DNA from: Methylotenera versatilis 7
Lineage (GTDB): Bacteria > Pseudomonadota > Gammaproteobacteria > Burkholderiales > Methylophilaceae
DNA length: 64,000 nt
Direction: 5' to 3'
NCBI RefSeq assembly: GCF_000799165.1
Contig: NZ_JUGF01000002.1
Coordinates: forward strand, 806,001-870,000
Shown here: positions 33,323 to 41,108 of the stretch, piece after piece
Layout of the letters: the number at the start of each line of letters is the position of its first letter
How positions within the stretch are numbered: position 1 is the stretch's first letter
The notes under the pieces: generated by a model
Seen by the model: only the letters and a program-made list of their open reading frames with translations
The model's database searches: none
Told to the model about the DNA's origin: nothing
Translations under genes and position numbers: made by a program

Positions 33323-34323
33323 TATTTAAGTCCTTTAACTCGGGTGTAATCTCGTTGTTTTATATAGTGCTCAGTCATGGCGGCACTAGAATGACCAGCT
33401 AAACTTTGTGCGTCTAAGCCAAGTCTTTTTGCATCGGTTAATGATTTTGCCCTAATGTCATGAAAAGTAAAACGATTACCGCCTGATTCGCGCCATTTAA
33501 TCTGAACTCTATTCCACATTGCTTTAAAGCCTGCATCTGAGTAAGGCTGACCTTGACGAGTGCAAAAGAGATATAAACCTCGTATAGGCCGTTTTAATGC
33601 CTTTGCTTTAGCCACAACCTCATTTAGGCCAGTTGTCCATTCATACAGTTGTTTTGTGCCTGTTTTGGATTGTTTAATCCATACTCCCTCATCAGTAATT
33701 TGATCTAGCCTAAGTTTAAGAATATCGCCTTTTCTCATTGCTGTTATGTAGGCAAAATCCATAACAATTGCTATGAGCTCACTGGCTAAAATTTTTACAC
33801 TTTCAAATTCTTGATCAGTTATATAACGATCACGACCTTTTTCAGGATGTTTAGCTACGCCTAGGCAAGGGTTTCTATCAATTTGACCCCAACGCATTGC
33901 ATAGCTGAATATATGTGAGAGTAAAGAAATTTCTCTATTTGCCCTAATTGGTGCTTTAATCCCGCGGAGATCTAAATATTTAGCTATGTGCATTGGCCTA
34001 ACTGCTAAAACTAATGTTTTATCAAATACTATCTTGAGATTTTTTGCTTCAGTTAAATTCCCTGAATAAGTAGATTTAGCTTTTTTAGGTGCTATTTCAA
34101 TCATATATTTATCAATTAATGCACCCATTGATCCAGCTAAAGGTTTTTCAGAACCAGTGATAACTGGCGATTCTCCCTCAATCTCTGCCCATTTAGAAAA
34201 TGCAATTGATTTATCATCTGATAACCTAATCCATTTATTTTCTCTTGAAACATAATAGTAAGCACCATGCTTTAGATACATCCTAGGTGGTAGATTGAAA
34301 TTATTTTTGCGACGTCTGCCCAT
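33322..34323 (-). CDS. int: Tyrosine recombinase (phage-type integrase)
   Basis: Site-specific recombinase that probably integrates the element at tRNA-His. The N terminus (GRRRKNNFNLPPRMYLKHGAYY style) is an arm-type DNA-binding segment, then a core-binding domain (about 65-160) and the catalytic domain. All active residues are visible: R197 (TAMRKGD), K220 (KQSKTG), H288 and R291 (FHDIRAKSLTDA), H311 (LAGHSS) and the nucleophile Y320 (EHYIKQ). Full length at 333 residues, no disruption. Co-directional with rep and DUF4224 upstream and with the HEPN-like gene downstream, so integration and replication genes share one transcript. Confidence 0.96.
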   Translation of the reverse strand: MGRRRKNNFNLPPRMYLKHGAYYYVSRENKWIRLSDDKSIAFSKWAEIEGESPVITGSEKPLAGSMGALIDKYMIEIAPKKAKSTYSGNLTEAKNLKIVFDKTLVLAVRPMHIAKYLDLRGIKAPIRANREISLLSHIFSYAMRWGQIDRNPCLGVAKHPEKGRDRYITDQEFESVKILASELIAIVMDFAYITAMRKGDILKLRLDQITDEGVWIKQSKTGTKQLYEWTTGLNEVVAKAKALKRPIRGLYLFCTRQGQPYSDAGFKAMWNRVQIKWRESGGNRFTFHDIRAKSLTDAKRLGLDAQSLAGHSSAAMTEHYIKQRDYTRVKGLK

Positions 34324-34333
34324 TTATATCTCG

Positions 34334-34558
34334 CTATCTAATTGCATCAAAATTTGGTTCGTTGGATACTTTGTCAGAAGGTGATGACCTGAGACGCTCC
34401 ACAAGTAATGAACGAAGTACTTTAGGTTTGCCTGATGCGCCAGTTTCAAATGGATATGAGTGATTTATTAACCACCTAATTTGAGCACTTGGGTTTTTAA
34501 GATCAGTGAGTTCTTTCAACTCATCCTGAGTTAAAAATAATAATGACAATATGCTCAT
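34334..34558 (-). CDS. DUF4224 protein, possible excisionase/regulator
   Basis: Small protein (74 residues) matching the DUF4224 pattern: FLTQDELKELTDLKNPSAQIRWLINHSYPFETGASGKPKVLR. Such genes are usually found beside phage-type integrases in proteobacteria, and the fold resembles a short winged helix or MerR/AlpA-like DNA binder. A role as excisionase or as a regulator of integration is therefore likely but not proven. Its ATG overlaps the stop of rep (ATGA), and int starts 10 bases after its stop. Confidence 0.85.
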   Translation of the reverse strand: MSILSLLFLTQDELKELTDLKNPSAQIRWLINHSYPFETGASGKPKVLRSLLVERLRSSPSDKVSNEPNFDAIR

Positions 34559-35706
34559 GGAAGCACTCGTCCATAACCAGCTAATTCTGGTAAATCTAAC
34601 CGTTTAGGGAATCCATCTCTTCTTATGAGTGCAATAACTTTTTCAGCACTTCCTTCTTTATTCATCATTACATCAATATGTTTACCGTACGATTGTTTAA
34701 GATAATGATTAAGGCTTTCATATCCTAACGAGGCAGTGGTTTTTAATGTGCGTATTCTTGTTTGCGTGTCAGAAATCCAACTGAGTGCATTGATGTAAGT
34801 TCCAGCTAAATACCGACCAGGTTGTAAAACTGCTTCCCATGGAATAATTCGATCACGATTTCCAAGTTGAACTTCCCATCTAACCCAAGGATGAAATGGA
34901 ATTTTTAACTGCATTCCTTTTTCATATATCCGTGCCATTTTGCCGTTTTCACTTGCACCAATATAAAGAGTCCTACCTCTACCATCTGGCTCAATCCAAT
35001 TGCCTGCCTGATCCATTAATGGTTTTCTACCACCGCTACTAAATAGCCCTTCTTGATACATTCTTAGAGCATTGTTTACGGAATGCTTACCTTCAAAATC
35101 ATCATATGCACCATCCCATCTTGTAATGTGAGCATCCAAATCATTTTGTAAGAAATCAACCAAACGTGGCCAATTACCAATGCGATGGCAACATTCACCC
35201 GATAGGCTTAAAAAGCCTGTACCTCGATTTCCACCATAAGCAAATATTCCTGCTGTTTGTCCAAGTTGAAAAGAGTGCTTATAGCCGTAAAGACCTTTAC
35301 CCCTGTCGATGGCTGGGGCGAATGCATAGCCAAGTAATGGAAGCAGGGTTGAAAAGAAATCTTGAATACTAATTTTTTCTAAATTAAAAGAGCAATTCAA
35401 AAAATCAACTATTGCGGATTCTGGATTGATATCTAAAACAGGTAGTGCAGTGGTAATTACTACAGCTTTACCACCTCGTGAAACAACTTCTAAACTTTCA
35501 CCATCATTTTGGTAGTTCTCATTATTTAAACTTTCCCCCCGTGTTACCAGACGGGGGACATCTGAAAACTCCAAGTTCGTAGATGTTTGAGGCGTTGCTG
35601 TTCCGCCTTCGTTCGGCAATTGGGGCGGTGCTGGCGCATCCGTCCCAATTACCGAGCCGAACGCGGTTTCATTAAAAGCAATAATATTTTGGTCTTTGTT
35701 TTTCAT
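34555..35706 (-). CDS. Replication initiation protein, Rep_trans/RstA-like family
   Basis: Probable rolling-circle initiator of the excised circle. The C-terminal 250 residues carry Rep_trans features shared with RstA of filamentous-phage satellites: GYKHSFQL, GTGFLSLSGECC, ITRWDGAYDDFEG, and GRTLYIGASENGKMARIYEKG followed by WVRWEVQL. The first 90 residues are a low-complexity, Gly/Thr/Asn-rich extension with no recognised domain. The catalytic tyrosine is not certain; Tyr residues in the YLKQSYGKH area and in RYLAGTY are candidates. Length 383 residues. It heads the minus-strand rep-DUF4224-int-HEPN transcript, 80 bases after an upstream terminator. Confidence 0.85.
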   Translation of the reverse strand: MKNKDQNIIAFNETAFGSVIGTDAPAPPQLPNEGGTATPQTSTNLEFSDVPRLVTRGESLNNENYQNDGESLEVVSRGGKAVVITTALPVLDINPESAIVDFLNCSFNLEKISIQDFFSTLLPLLGYAFAPAIDRGKGLYGYKHSFQLGQTAGIFAYGGNRGTGFLSLSGECCHRIGNWPRLVDFLQNDLDAHITRWDGAYDDFEGKHSVNNALRMYQEGLFSSGGRKPLMDQAGNWIEPDGRGRTLYIGASENGKMARIYEKGMQLKIPFHPWVRWEVQLGNRDRIIPWEAVLQPGRYLAGTYINALSWISDTQTRIRTLKTTASLGYESLNHYLKQSYGKHIDVMMNKEGSAEKVIALIRRDGFPKRLDLPELAGYGRVLP

Positions 35707-35740
35707 GTGAGGATGTTTAATGTTCCCTCACAGGATAGAC

Positions 35741-35768
35741 AATAAAAAAGGGAGCGTCAAGCTCCCTT
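35741..35768 (-). terminator. Intrinsic terminator of the 35786-36277 gene
   Basis: On the minus strand, AAGGGAGC-TTGAC-GCTCCCTT is followed by a T run (complement of the A run at 35741-35749). It separates the small upstream gene from rep. Confidence 0.85.
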
Positions 35769-35785
35769 AGTAATTTATTTTACTC

Positions 35786-36277
35786 TTATTCAATTTTCCT
35801 TCGATTTTCCTTCTCTTCTTTGGTCAATTCTGTCTCTCCAGATACTACTTTCCAGAAATTAGAGAATTTTTTAGCAATGCCCAAACCAACGGAGCGACCT
35901 GCACTTGGCCCTTCATCAGGAAAAATGTCACGAATTTTGATATCTAAAATTTCTTCATACTTACGAATCGTTTTTTTGCTATGAATCATATATAACACCT
36001 TCCAACCCATATGGTGCCCCATTCGCAACATCCCTAATGCAGATTCGAGCTCATCCAACATACCTACAAATTGTACGATAGCGCGTTTTTCTATCTGCTC
36101 TATTTGCTCCTTTTGTTCAGGTGAGAGGGTTGCAAAGCTTTGTGCATTAGGTGCCTTATTCGGAAGTACTCTATCGCTAATTCCAATTACAAATTTTTCG
36201 GAAGCGCTATGAGGTCTGGTAATTGGCTTTAAGACTGGATCTTCTGAGTCGGGTGGTGTGTTGGATTTGTTACTCAT
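35786..36277 (-). CDS. Unknown element-encoded protein
   Basis: Not recognised. It has 163 residues with a disordered Ser/Pro/Asn-rich N terminus (about 1-50). A helical, Glu/Gln-rich middle follows (about 52-95), including SPEQKEQIEQIEKRAIVQFVGMLDELESALGMLR, and the tail is basic and charged. No signal peptide or membrane segment is seen. It is the first minus-strand gene from the divergent control region, followed by its own terminator, so it is expressed separately from rep-int. Position suggests an early or regulatory protein of the element, which is inference only. Confidence 0.65.
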   Translation of the reverse strand: MSNKSNTPPDSEDPVLKPITRPHSASEKFVIGISDRVLPNKAPNAQSFATLSPEQKEQIEQIEKRAIVQFVGMLDELESALGMLRMGHHMGWKVLYMIHSKKTIRKYEEILDIKIRDIFPDEGPSAGRSVGLGIAKKFSNFWKVVSGETELTKEEKENRRKIE

Positions 36278-36297
36278 TTTTAACTCCGCTGACTAAA

Positions 36298-36313
36298 TAT
36301 AACTATAGTTATA
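36298..36313. promoter_or_regulatory. 16-bp perfect palindrome, candidate operator
   Basis: TATAACTATAGTTATA lies 20 bases before the start of the minus-strand gene 35786-36277, in the divergent region of the element. Its position and symmetry fit a repressor operator overlapping a promoter. Confidence 0.6.
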
Positions 36314-36346
36314 AGAGGGGATTTGAGCAACCCCTAACTTGCTAAA

Positions 36347-36412
36347 CTTTTTCTTATGAATTACTATGAAGTAAGAAAAAAGATCTCAATCTTTATCTTA
36401 GTTGAGATTTTT
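36347..36412. repeat. Two overlapping AT-rich hairpins in the element's divergent region
   Basis: TTTTTCTTA (36348-36356) pairs with TAAGAAAAA (36372-36380). ATCTCAA (36383-36389) pairs with TTGAGAT (36402-36408) and is followed by T4. The second looks like a plus-strand terminator or attenuator ahead of the small ORF and dGTPase. Confidence 0.45.
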
Positions 36413-36448
36413 ATATAAATGAATTTAAATATTTGAAAGAAAAACATA

Positions 36449-36625
36449 ATGAAAAAAGAAAGAATTAATTCTTTGAATGCGTTTGTTCTAGCAAATAAAA
36501 CTATAGAAAAGCAATCTCAGTCACTTGATCAAATATATGAAACTTTTCTTGTAAAGGCTTCTAGAGCTGGACAAGTAGTCCCTAACTCGAACACACGTAA
36601 TACATCCATAAAACAACCTGCTTAG
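36449..36625 (+). CDS. Small ORF (58 residues) preceding the dGTPase gene
   Basis: ATG 36449 to TAG 36625, encoding a short polar peptide that begins MKKERINSLNAF and ends TSIKQPA. A GAAAGAAA stretch eleven bases before the ATG may serve as a ribosome-binding site. It ends 10 bases before the dGTPase ATG, which has no Shine-Dalgarno of its own, so this may be a leader or coupling ORF for dGTPase translation. No domain recognised; it could also be non-coding. Confidence 0.45.
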   Translation: MKKERINSLNAFVLANKTIEKQSQSLDQIYETFLVKASRAGQVVPNSNTRNTSIKQPA

Positions 36626-36635
36626 CAATTATTAT

Positions 36636-38078
36636 ATGTTGTACAGTTTGGACGACTATAATCGCCAACAGAGCGTAGTCACAAAAAAAGAAGAGCTCGA
36701 ACTAAGGCCTCCTTTTTGGAGAGATTACGCTAGACTCATTCACTCCCCAGCATTTAGACGCCTGCAAGGTAAAACTCAACTTTTTGCAGGTGCTGAGTCA
36801 GATTTTTTTAGGAATCGACTTACTCACTCTTTAGAAGTAGCTCAAATAGCTAAATCAATAGCTATGAGAATAAACTCTACTAAATTTATTGGGAAGAGTA
36901 AGAAGGACTTAATTGACTTAGATTTGGTCGCCTTTGCAGGATTAACTCACGATTTAGGACATCCACCATTTGGACATAATGGTGAGTTGGCATTAGATGA
37001 GTGTATGAAAGATCATGGGGGATTTGAAGGAAATGCACAGACATTAAGAATTATTACAAGATTGGAAAAAAAAGGTGAATATGTAGAACCTTATTCAGGC
37101 CGGGGAAATAAAGATACTAGACTAGGACTAAATCTAACATATAGAACACTTGCATCAATACTCAAATATGATCAGAAAATTCCTATTAATAATAGTGATC
37201 GAAAAAAAGATGGTATCTGTAAAGGTTATTACAGCAGTGAAGAAGAAATAGTAAAGAAAATTAAAAAAAATGTAATTGGCAAGCAGAAATATAAGGGCGA
37301 TTTCAAAACCATTGAATGCCAAATAATGGACGTAGCAGATGATATCGCTTATTCAACTTATGATTTAGAGGATTCATTAAAAGCAGGATTTTTATCTCCC
37401 ATGGAGATACTTTCTGATACTTTAGATCAGCATTTTATGCTTCGAATAGCAGAAATTGTTACAAAAAGAACTACTGTGAAGTTTGATCTTGAAGATGTAG
37501 TCATAAGTTTGTTAGTGTTGTTTTTTGATACTGGTCTTTTTGAATCTGATTCTATATTGGATGAGATTAGGGGTGCAGCTAATGACAGAGACATGTATCT
37601 TCGAGTAGCTAGGAAAGGGGTTGAGGCATATGCCGCTTCCAATTTAGTAGCTTCGAACGGATACTACCGCAGTGAATTAACCTCAGGCCTTGTTGACAAA
37701 TTTATAAACGGTGTCGAAGTAATTTGGAATGAAGAAAATCCAGTATTTTCAGAAGTGAGATTTTCGGATGATATTTTTCCTTTAGTAGAGGTTTTGAAAA
37801 ATTATACGTATGTTAAATTTATTGAGTCAAATAGATTGAAAGTCGCCGAATATAGAGGATTTAGAATCGTAAAGGAAACTTTCGAAACATTGAATAGTAA
37901 TGCAGGTTCAAATTTGCTACCAAATGATTTTAAAGAGTGGTATGACAAGGCGCCAAATGAAACAGAAAAAAGAAGGGTAATTTGCGATTTTATTGCAGGA
38001 ATGACTGATAAATATTTGATCGAATTTTATGGTCGATTAAACTCGGAAAATCCGCAAAGTATTTTTAAACCTATTTAA
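36636..38078 (+). CDS. dgt: Deoxyguanosine triphosphate triphosphohydrolase (dGTPase)
   Basis: HD-superfamily enzyme that hydrolyses dGTP (or other dNTPs) to the nucleoside and triphosphate. Metal ligands are visible: H64 (RLTHSLEVAQIA), H105-D106 (LTHDLGHPPFGHNGE, with H109 and H114 for catalysis) and the Asp pair near 235 in VADDIAYSTYDLEDS. FRRLQGKTQLF near the N terminus is also typical. Full length at 480 residues. It is the only plus-strand operon of the element and its last gene before attR, the usual place for cargo. Some bacterial dGTPases stop phage growth by draining dNTPs, so a defence role is plausible; a housekeeping role is the alternative. Confidence 0.93.
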   Translation: MLYSLDDYNRQQSVVTKKEELELRPPFWRDYARLIHSPAFRRLQGKTQLFAGAESDFFRNRLTHSLEVAQIAKSIAMRINSTKFIGKSKKDLIDLDLVAFAGLTHDLGHPPFGHNGELALDECMKDHGGFEGNAQTLRIITRLEKKGEYVEPYSGRGNKDTRLGLNLTYRTLASILKYDQKIPINNSDRKKDGICKGYYSSEEEIVKKIKKNVIGKQKYKGDFKTIECQIMDVADDIAYSTYDLEDSLKAGFLSPMEILSDTLDQHFMLRIAEIVTKRTTVKFDLEDVVISLLVLFFDTGLFESDSILDEIRGAANDRDMYLRVARKGVEAYAASNLVASNGYYRSELTSGLVDKFINGVEVIWNEENPVFSEVRFSDDIFPLVEVLKNYTYVKFIESNRLKVAEYRGFRIVKETFETLNSNAGSNLLPNDFKEWYDKAPNETEKRRVICDFIAGMTDKYLIEFYGRLNSENPQSIFKPI

Positions 38079-38082
38079 TAAT

Positions 38083-38154
38083 TTGTCTAATATTTAGTCA
38101 TAAAAGTCAATTTGAAAGAAGAGCTGCTTATCTAAATTCCAATTTAAATTAGAC
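38083..38154. repeat. TTGTCTAATA half-sites inside the right end
   Basis: TTGTCTAATA at 38083-38092 repeats the half of the 24-bp palindrome near attL, and the inverse ATTAGAC occurs at 38148-38154. They lie about 60-130 bases inside attR. Matching sites at both ends suggest arm-type binding sites for Int or the DUF4224 protein. Confidence 0.5.
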
Positions 38155-38211
38155 GAAAAATTAGTAGAAAAATAATAAAATTCAATGGCTTAGTTTATTT
38201 TTAGTCTGGGG

Positions 38212-38257
38212 TTGTGATTCCTGTTGTCGTGGGTTCGAGCCCCATCAGCCACCCCAT
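38212..38257. repeat. attR, duplicated 3' half of tRNA-His
   Basis: Identical 46 bp to 32607-32652. It lacks the tRNA 5' half, so it is not a functional tRNA gene. The stretch from here to 38348 has no gene. Confidence 0.95.
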
Positions 38258-38348
38258 CCAACTTTTCTAAAAAATGACGATTATAAAAACTCAAACCAAA
38301 TAGCGTTCTATTTGCGTTTTTCAATACATGATGAACGGTAATTTCGCC

Positions 38349-39812
38349 TTATCGTTTTGTAAAAGCTTTTTTCAATCTTAGTATCCCAGTTTCCAGTTCG
38401 GTAATATCTAAACTACCAAAACCAAGTCTGATTGCCTGAATCTCCTCAGCAGGTTCTGAAAATGTGGCGCCCGGTAGAATTCGTACTTGTTCAAGTAAAG
38501 TGGCGTTTACCAAGTCATTAATATCAATGCCGGCATTTAAGCGTAACCAAATAGCCAGACCGCCATTGGGCGCATCAAAATTCACAAATTCCCTTAAATG
38601 CGTGTGAATCATCTCTATTAATAGGTTTCGGCGTTCGTTGTAAATTTTAAATGTTCTGCGGATATGCCGTTTAATTTCGCCAGAGGCCATCAGTTCGGCA
38701 ACGGCTAGTTCGGTGATGGAGTTGCCTTGCCGATCAATAATCATCACCTCATTTGCGCATTGGTTAATAAATTCTTTGGAGGCTACCAAGTAGCCCACAC
38801 GTAGGCCGGGAGCAAGCACTTTAGAAAGTGAGCCTACATAGATCACGTGATTATGATGATTGGTACTTGCAAGCGGGAATACAGGGTGGTGTGAAAAGTG
38901 GAACTCATGATCATAATCATCTTCAACGATGAAAAAACCATACTGCTCTGCTAGCATTAATAGCTTTAATCTGCGTTCAGCCGTCATCATCACAGTGGTT
39001 GGAAATTGATGGTGCGGTGTTACATAAATCGCACGGATGGCATGTTTTTTACACAGCTTTTCAAGCGCTATAACATCAATCCCCTGCTTGTCTAAACCTA
39101 CGGTAAGAATTTTTGCGCCGCACGTTCTAAATGCCTCGCGTGCAGGCGGATAGCTCAGATTCTCAACAACGACATAATCGTTTGGCTTAATCAACGCTCT
39201 GGCCGCCAAGAAGATGCCCATTTGACTACCGCGTGCGATGCAAATTTGATCAATATTGACGTTAAGTCCTCTTTCCAGATTAAGCATGGTGACGATCGCT
39301 TGTCGTAAAGCAAGCATGCCTTTAGGGTCGCCATAACCTAATTTATTATTTTTAGTGGGTGACAGTAATGCGTGGCGAAACGCTCGGGAAAGAATCTCAA
39401 AGGGAATGAGGCGTGTATCGGGAATGCCGTCATTAAAATCAATTAGATGCTGCGATGGTGGGTGATAGTCGGTAAGCGACAGAGTTGCGTTGCTGGTTGG
39501 TATGTGCGATTCGACTGTTAACTGATTATTTGTGGGTGCAATCGTAAAGCGGGGAAGGTTAGCAGAAACAAATGTACCTCGACGACTTTCTGTTGTCAGC
39601 CAGCCCTGAGCAATCAGTTCATCATAAGCCAGCACAATGGTTTTTCTATTGACCTTGAGTTGTTCTGCCAGTTCTCTGGTCCCCGGCATGGTGGTAGAGG
39701 GCGTTAGACGTCCCCTTTGAATCTCATCCATAATCTGTTGAGCAATCTGCAAATATACGGACACCCCTGAGGTTTGGGTGATGGTTAAATTTAAGTTCCA
39801 TGAACGTAGCAT
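38349..39812 (-). CDS. MocR/GabR-type regulator (GntR HTH + aminotransferase fold)
   Basis: Transcription factor with an N-terminal winged helix (about residues 10-80, VYLQIAQQIMDEIQRGRLTPSTTMPGTRELAEQLKVNRKTIVLAYDELIAQGWL) and a class I aminotransferase-like domain (about 120-485). The PLP lysine sits in GSLSKVLAPGLRVGYL and the partner Asp in FIVEDDYDHEF. These regulators sense PLP or amino-compound ligands (PdxR, GabR, TauR). Divergent from mxaR with a 186-252 base gap holding CTGGAC repeats. The target could be itself, mxaRSACKL or genes elsewhere; no PLP or taurine genes lie nearby. Confidence 0.92.
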   Translation of the reverse strand: MLRSWNLNLTITQTSGVSVYLQIAQQIMDEIQRGRLTPSTTMPGTRELAEQLKVNRKTIVLAYDELIAQGWLTTESRRGTFVSANLPRFTIAPTNNQLTVESHIPTSNATLSLTDYHPPSQHLIDFNDGIPDTRLIPFEILSRAFRHALLSPTKNNKLGYGDPKGMLALRQAIVTMLNLERGLNVNIDQICIARGSQMGIFLAARALIKPNDYVVVENLSYPPAREAFRTCGAKILTVGLDKQGIDVIALEKLCKKHAIRAIYVTPHHQFPTTVMMTAERRLKLLMLAEQYGFFIVEDDYDHEFHFSHHPVFPLASTNHHNHVIYVGSLSKVLAPGLRVGYLVASKEFINQCANEVMIIDRQGNSITELAVAELMASGEIKRHIRRTFKIYNERRNLLIEMIHTHLREFVNFDAPNGGLAIWLRLNAGIDINDLVNATLLEQVRILPGATFSEPAEEIQAIRLGFGSLDITELETGILRLKKAFTKR

Positions 39813-39840
39813 GATGTTCTCGAATGACTAAGATACAAAT

Positions 39841-39909
39841 CTGGACTATCTATATACAAGTATATTGTAAATTTTGCTGGACCACTAAAGTTATTCAATC
39901 TGGAGGATT
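39841..39909. promoter_or_regulatory. CTGGAC direct repeats and palindrome between mocR and mxaR
   Basis: CTGGACTATC (39841-39850) and CTGGACCACT (39877-39886) are direct repeats, with a partial third (CTGGAGGATT, 39900-39909). Between the first two lies ATATAC-AA-GTATAT (39852-39865). Similar CTGGAC repeats are what I recall for TauR-type MocR regulators. Further on, GTTACATTC is repeated at about 39918 and 39928. Confidence 0.5.
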
Positions 39910-40064
39910 GTAGGATAGTTACATTCTGTTACATTCCTATAACGGTTTGTTACAAGAAGTGAAATTATTTGTACAACAAGGCTTGCTAATTTTATTTAAT
40001 GAACTTGATTGAGTCCTCTGGTAGTGCAATTAACCAGAGCAATTTGAGTAACGGAAGGAGTTCT

Positions 40065-41108
40065 ATGTCACCACCATTAGATCATCAACTCACAGACTGG
40101 CGCAGTCACGCGTTGAAGTTAGAGAGTGAAGTCAAGAAAGTCATCGTCGGCCAGGACAAAGCCATTCGCCTCATGAACACTGCCATCTTTGCGCGTGGCC
40201 ACGTATTGCTGGAAGGTGGCGTCGGGGTTGGCAAGACCACCTTGCTGCAATCCATCGCCCGCTGTATCGGTGGTGCTTACGAACGTATCGAAGGCACGGT
40301 AGACCTGATGCCGAACGACCTGATCTATCACACCTACTTAGGTGAAGACGGCCGCCCCAAGATCGACGAAGGCCCGCTACTACGCGCCGGTGAGAATCTA
40401 TCCGTTTTCTTCTTTAATGAAATCAACCGTGCCAGACCACAAGTGCATGCCTTGATGCTCCGTGTCATGGCAGAACGCCATATCAGCGCCTTTAAAAGGG
40501 AGTATCGTTTACCGCACATGGTGGTATTTGCCGACCGTAACCAGGTCGAAAAAAACGAAACTTTTGAAATCCCTTCTGCTGCACGTGACCGCTTTATGAT
40601 GGAAATCCCCATTGATATCCCAGCCGATCGCGAACTCAGAAAATCCCTCATGTTCAACCTCAAGTTCCAGCATGCAGAAAACCTGACCAAACAAGTGGAA
40701 TCCAATGTCTTGCAGTTTGATCAACTGAATAACTTCTCTGACATTCTGCAAAGCCATATCAAAGCCAGCAGCACCATGGAAGACTACGCACTGGACTTAT
40801 GGGAATCCACTCAATCCCCAGAAAAATATGGCATCAAAATGGACAGCGTCGATGTGAACAGACTGATTCACACCGGTGCCAGCCCAAGAGGCATGGGCAT
40901 GCTGCTGAAAGCGGCCCGCGTCAATGCATGGCTGCAAAACCGCGATAGTCTGTACCCAGAAGACATTCACGCCGTGTTCCATGAGCTGATCGCACATCGC
41001 CTGGTATTTAACGCCATGTATGAAAACCGCAGAACACAACTGGCACGTGAGTTCACGACACAAATCCTGAATACTGTTGCAGTGCCAGCACTCGCTAAAG
41101 CCGCATGA
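40065..41108 (+). CDS. mxaR: MoxR-family AAA+ ATPase, methanol dehydrogenase assembly
   Basis: Chaperone-like ATPase of the mxa cluster, needed for maturation of PQQ methanol dehydrogenase. Walker A is GGVGVGKTT (51-59). Walker B is FFFNEINRARPQ (115-126), with Asn where most AAA+ proteins have Asp; I believe this is usual in the MxaR branch. The start is decided by the strong GGAAGGAG (40053-40060) before ATG 40065; the frame runs open to 39999, but that stretch is AT-rich and unlike the gene. Codon use here is clearly GC-richer than in mxaACKL. The stop overlaps mxaS (ATGA). Confidence 0.9.
   Translation: MSPPLDHQLTDWRSHALKLESEVKKVIVGQDKAIRLMNTAIFARGHVLLEGGVGVGKTTLLQSIARCIGGAYERIEGTVDLMPNDLIYHTYLGEDGRPKIDEGPLLRAGENLSVFFFNEINRARPQVHALMLRVMAERHISAFKREYRLPHMVVFADRNQVEKNETFEIPSAARDRFMMEIPIDIPADRELRKSLMFNLKFQHAENLTKQVESNVLQFDQLNNFSDILQSHIKASSTMEDYALDLWESTQSPEKYGIKMDSVDVNRLIHTGASPRGMGMLLKAARVNAWLQNRDSLYPEDIHAVFHELIAHRLVFNAMYENRRTQLAREFTTQILNTVAVPALAKAA

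Larger units (their letters stand above)
32607..38257. mobile_element. Integrated element in tRNA-His (Int, DUF4224, Rep, dGTPase)
   Basis: About 5.6 kb bounded by a perfect 46-bp direct repeat (32607-32652 and 38212-38257) that starts in the tRNA-His anticodon loop and runs one base past CCA. Inside are a tyrosine integrase near the left end, a DUF4224 protein, an RstA-like replication initiator, three proteins of unknown function and a dGTPase. Its AT-rich genes differ in base use from the chromosome on both sides. No capsid, conjugation or relaxase genes are seen, so it is probably an autonomously replicating satellite or integrative element that needs help to spread. Intact ends and intact int suggest it may still excise. 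Confidence 0.9.

Noticed and set aside
33322-36277. A complete prophage
   Set aside because: No capsid, tail, terminase, lysis or filamentous coat genes are seen between the att repeats.
35786-36277. A toxin-antitoxin pair in the element
   Set aside because: The gene stands alone with its own terminator and has no recognised toxin or antitoxin domain.
38212-38257. A second tRNA-His gene
   Set aside because: Only the 3' half is present; it is the attR copy created by integration.
39999-40064. N-terminal extension of MxaR by 22 residues
   Set aside because: A strong GGAAGGAG precedes ATG 40065, and the extension has AT-rich codon use unlike the gene.
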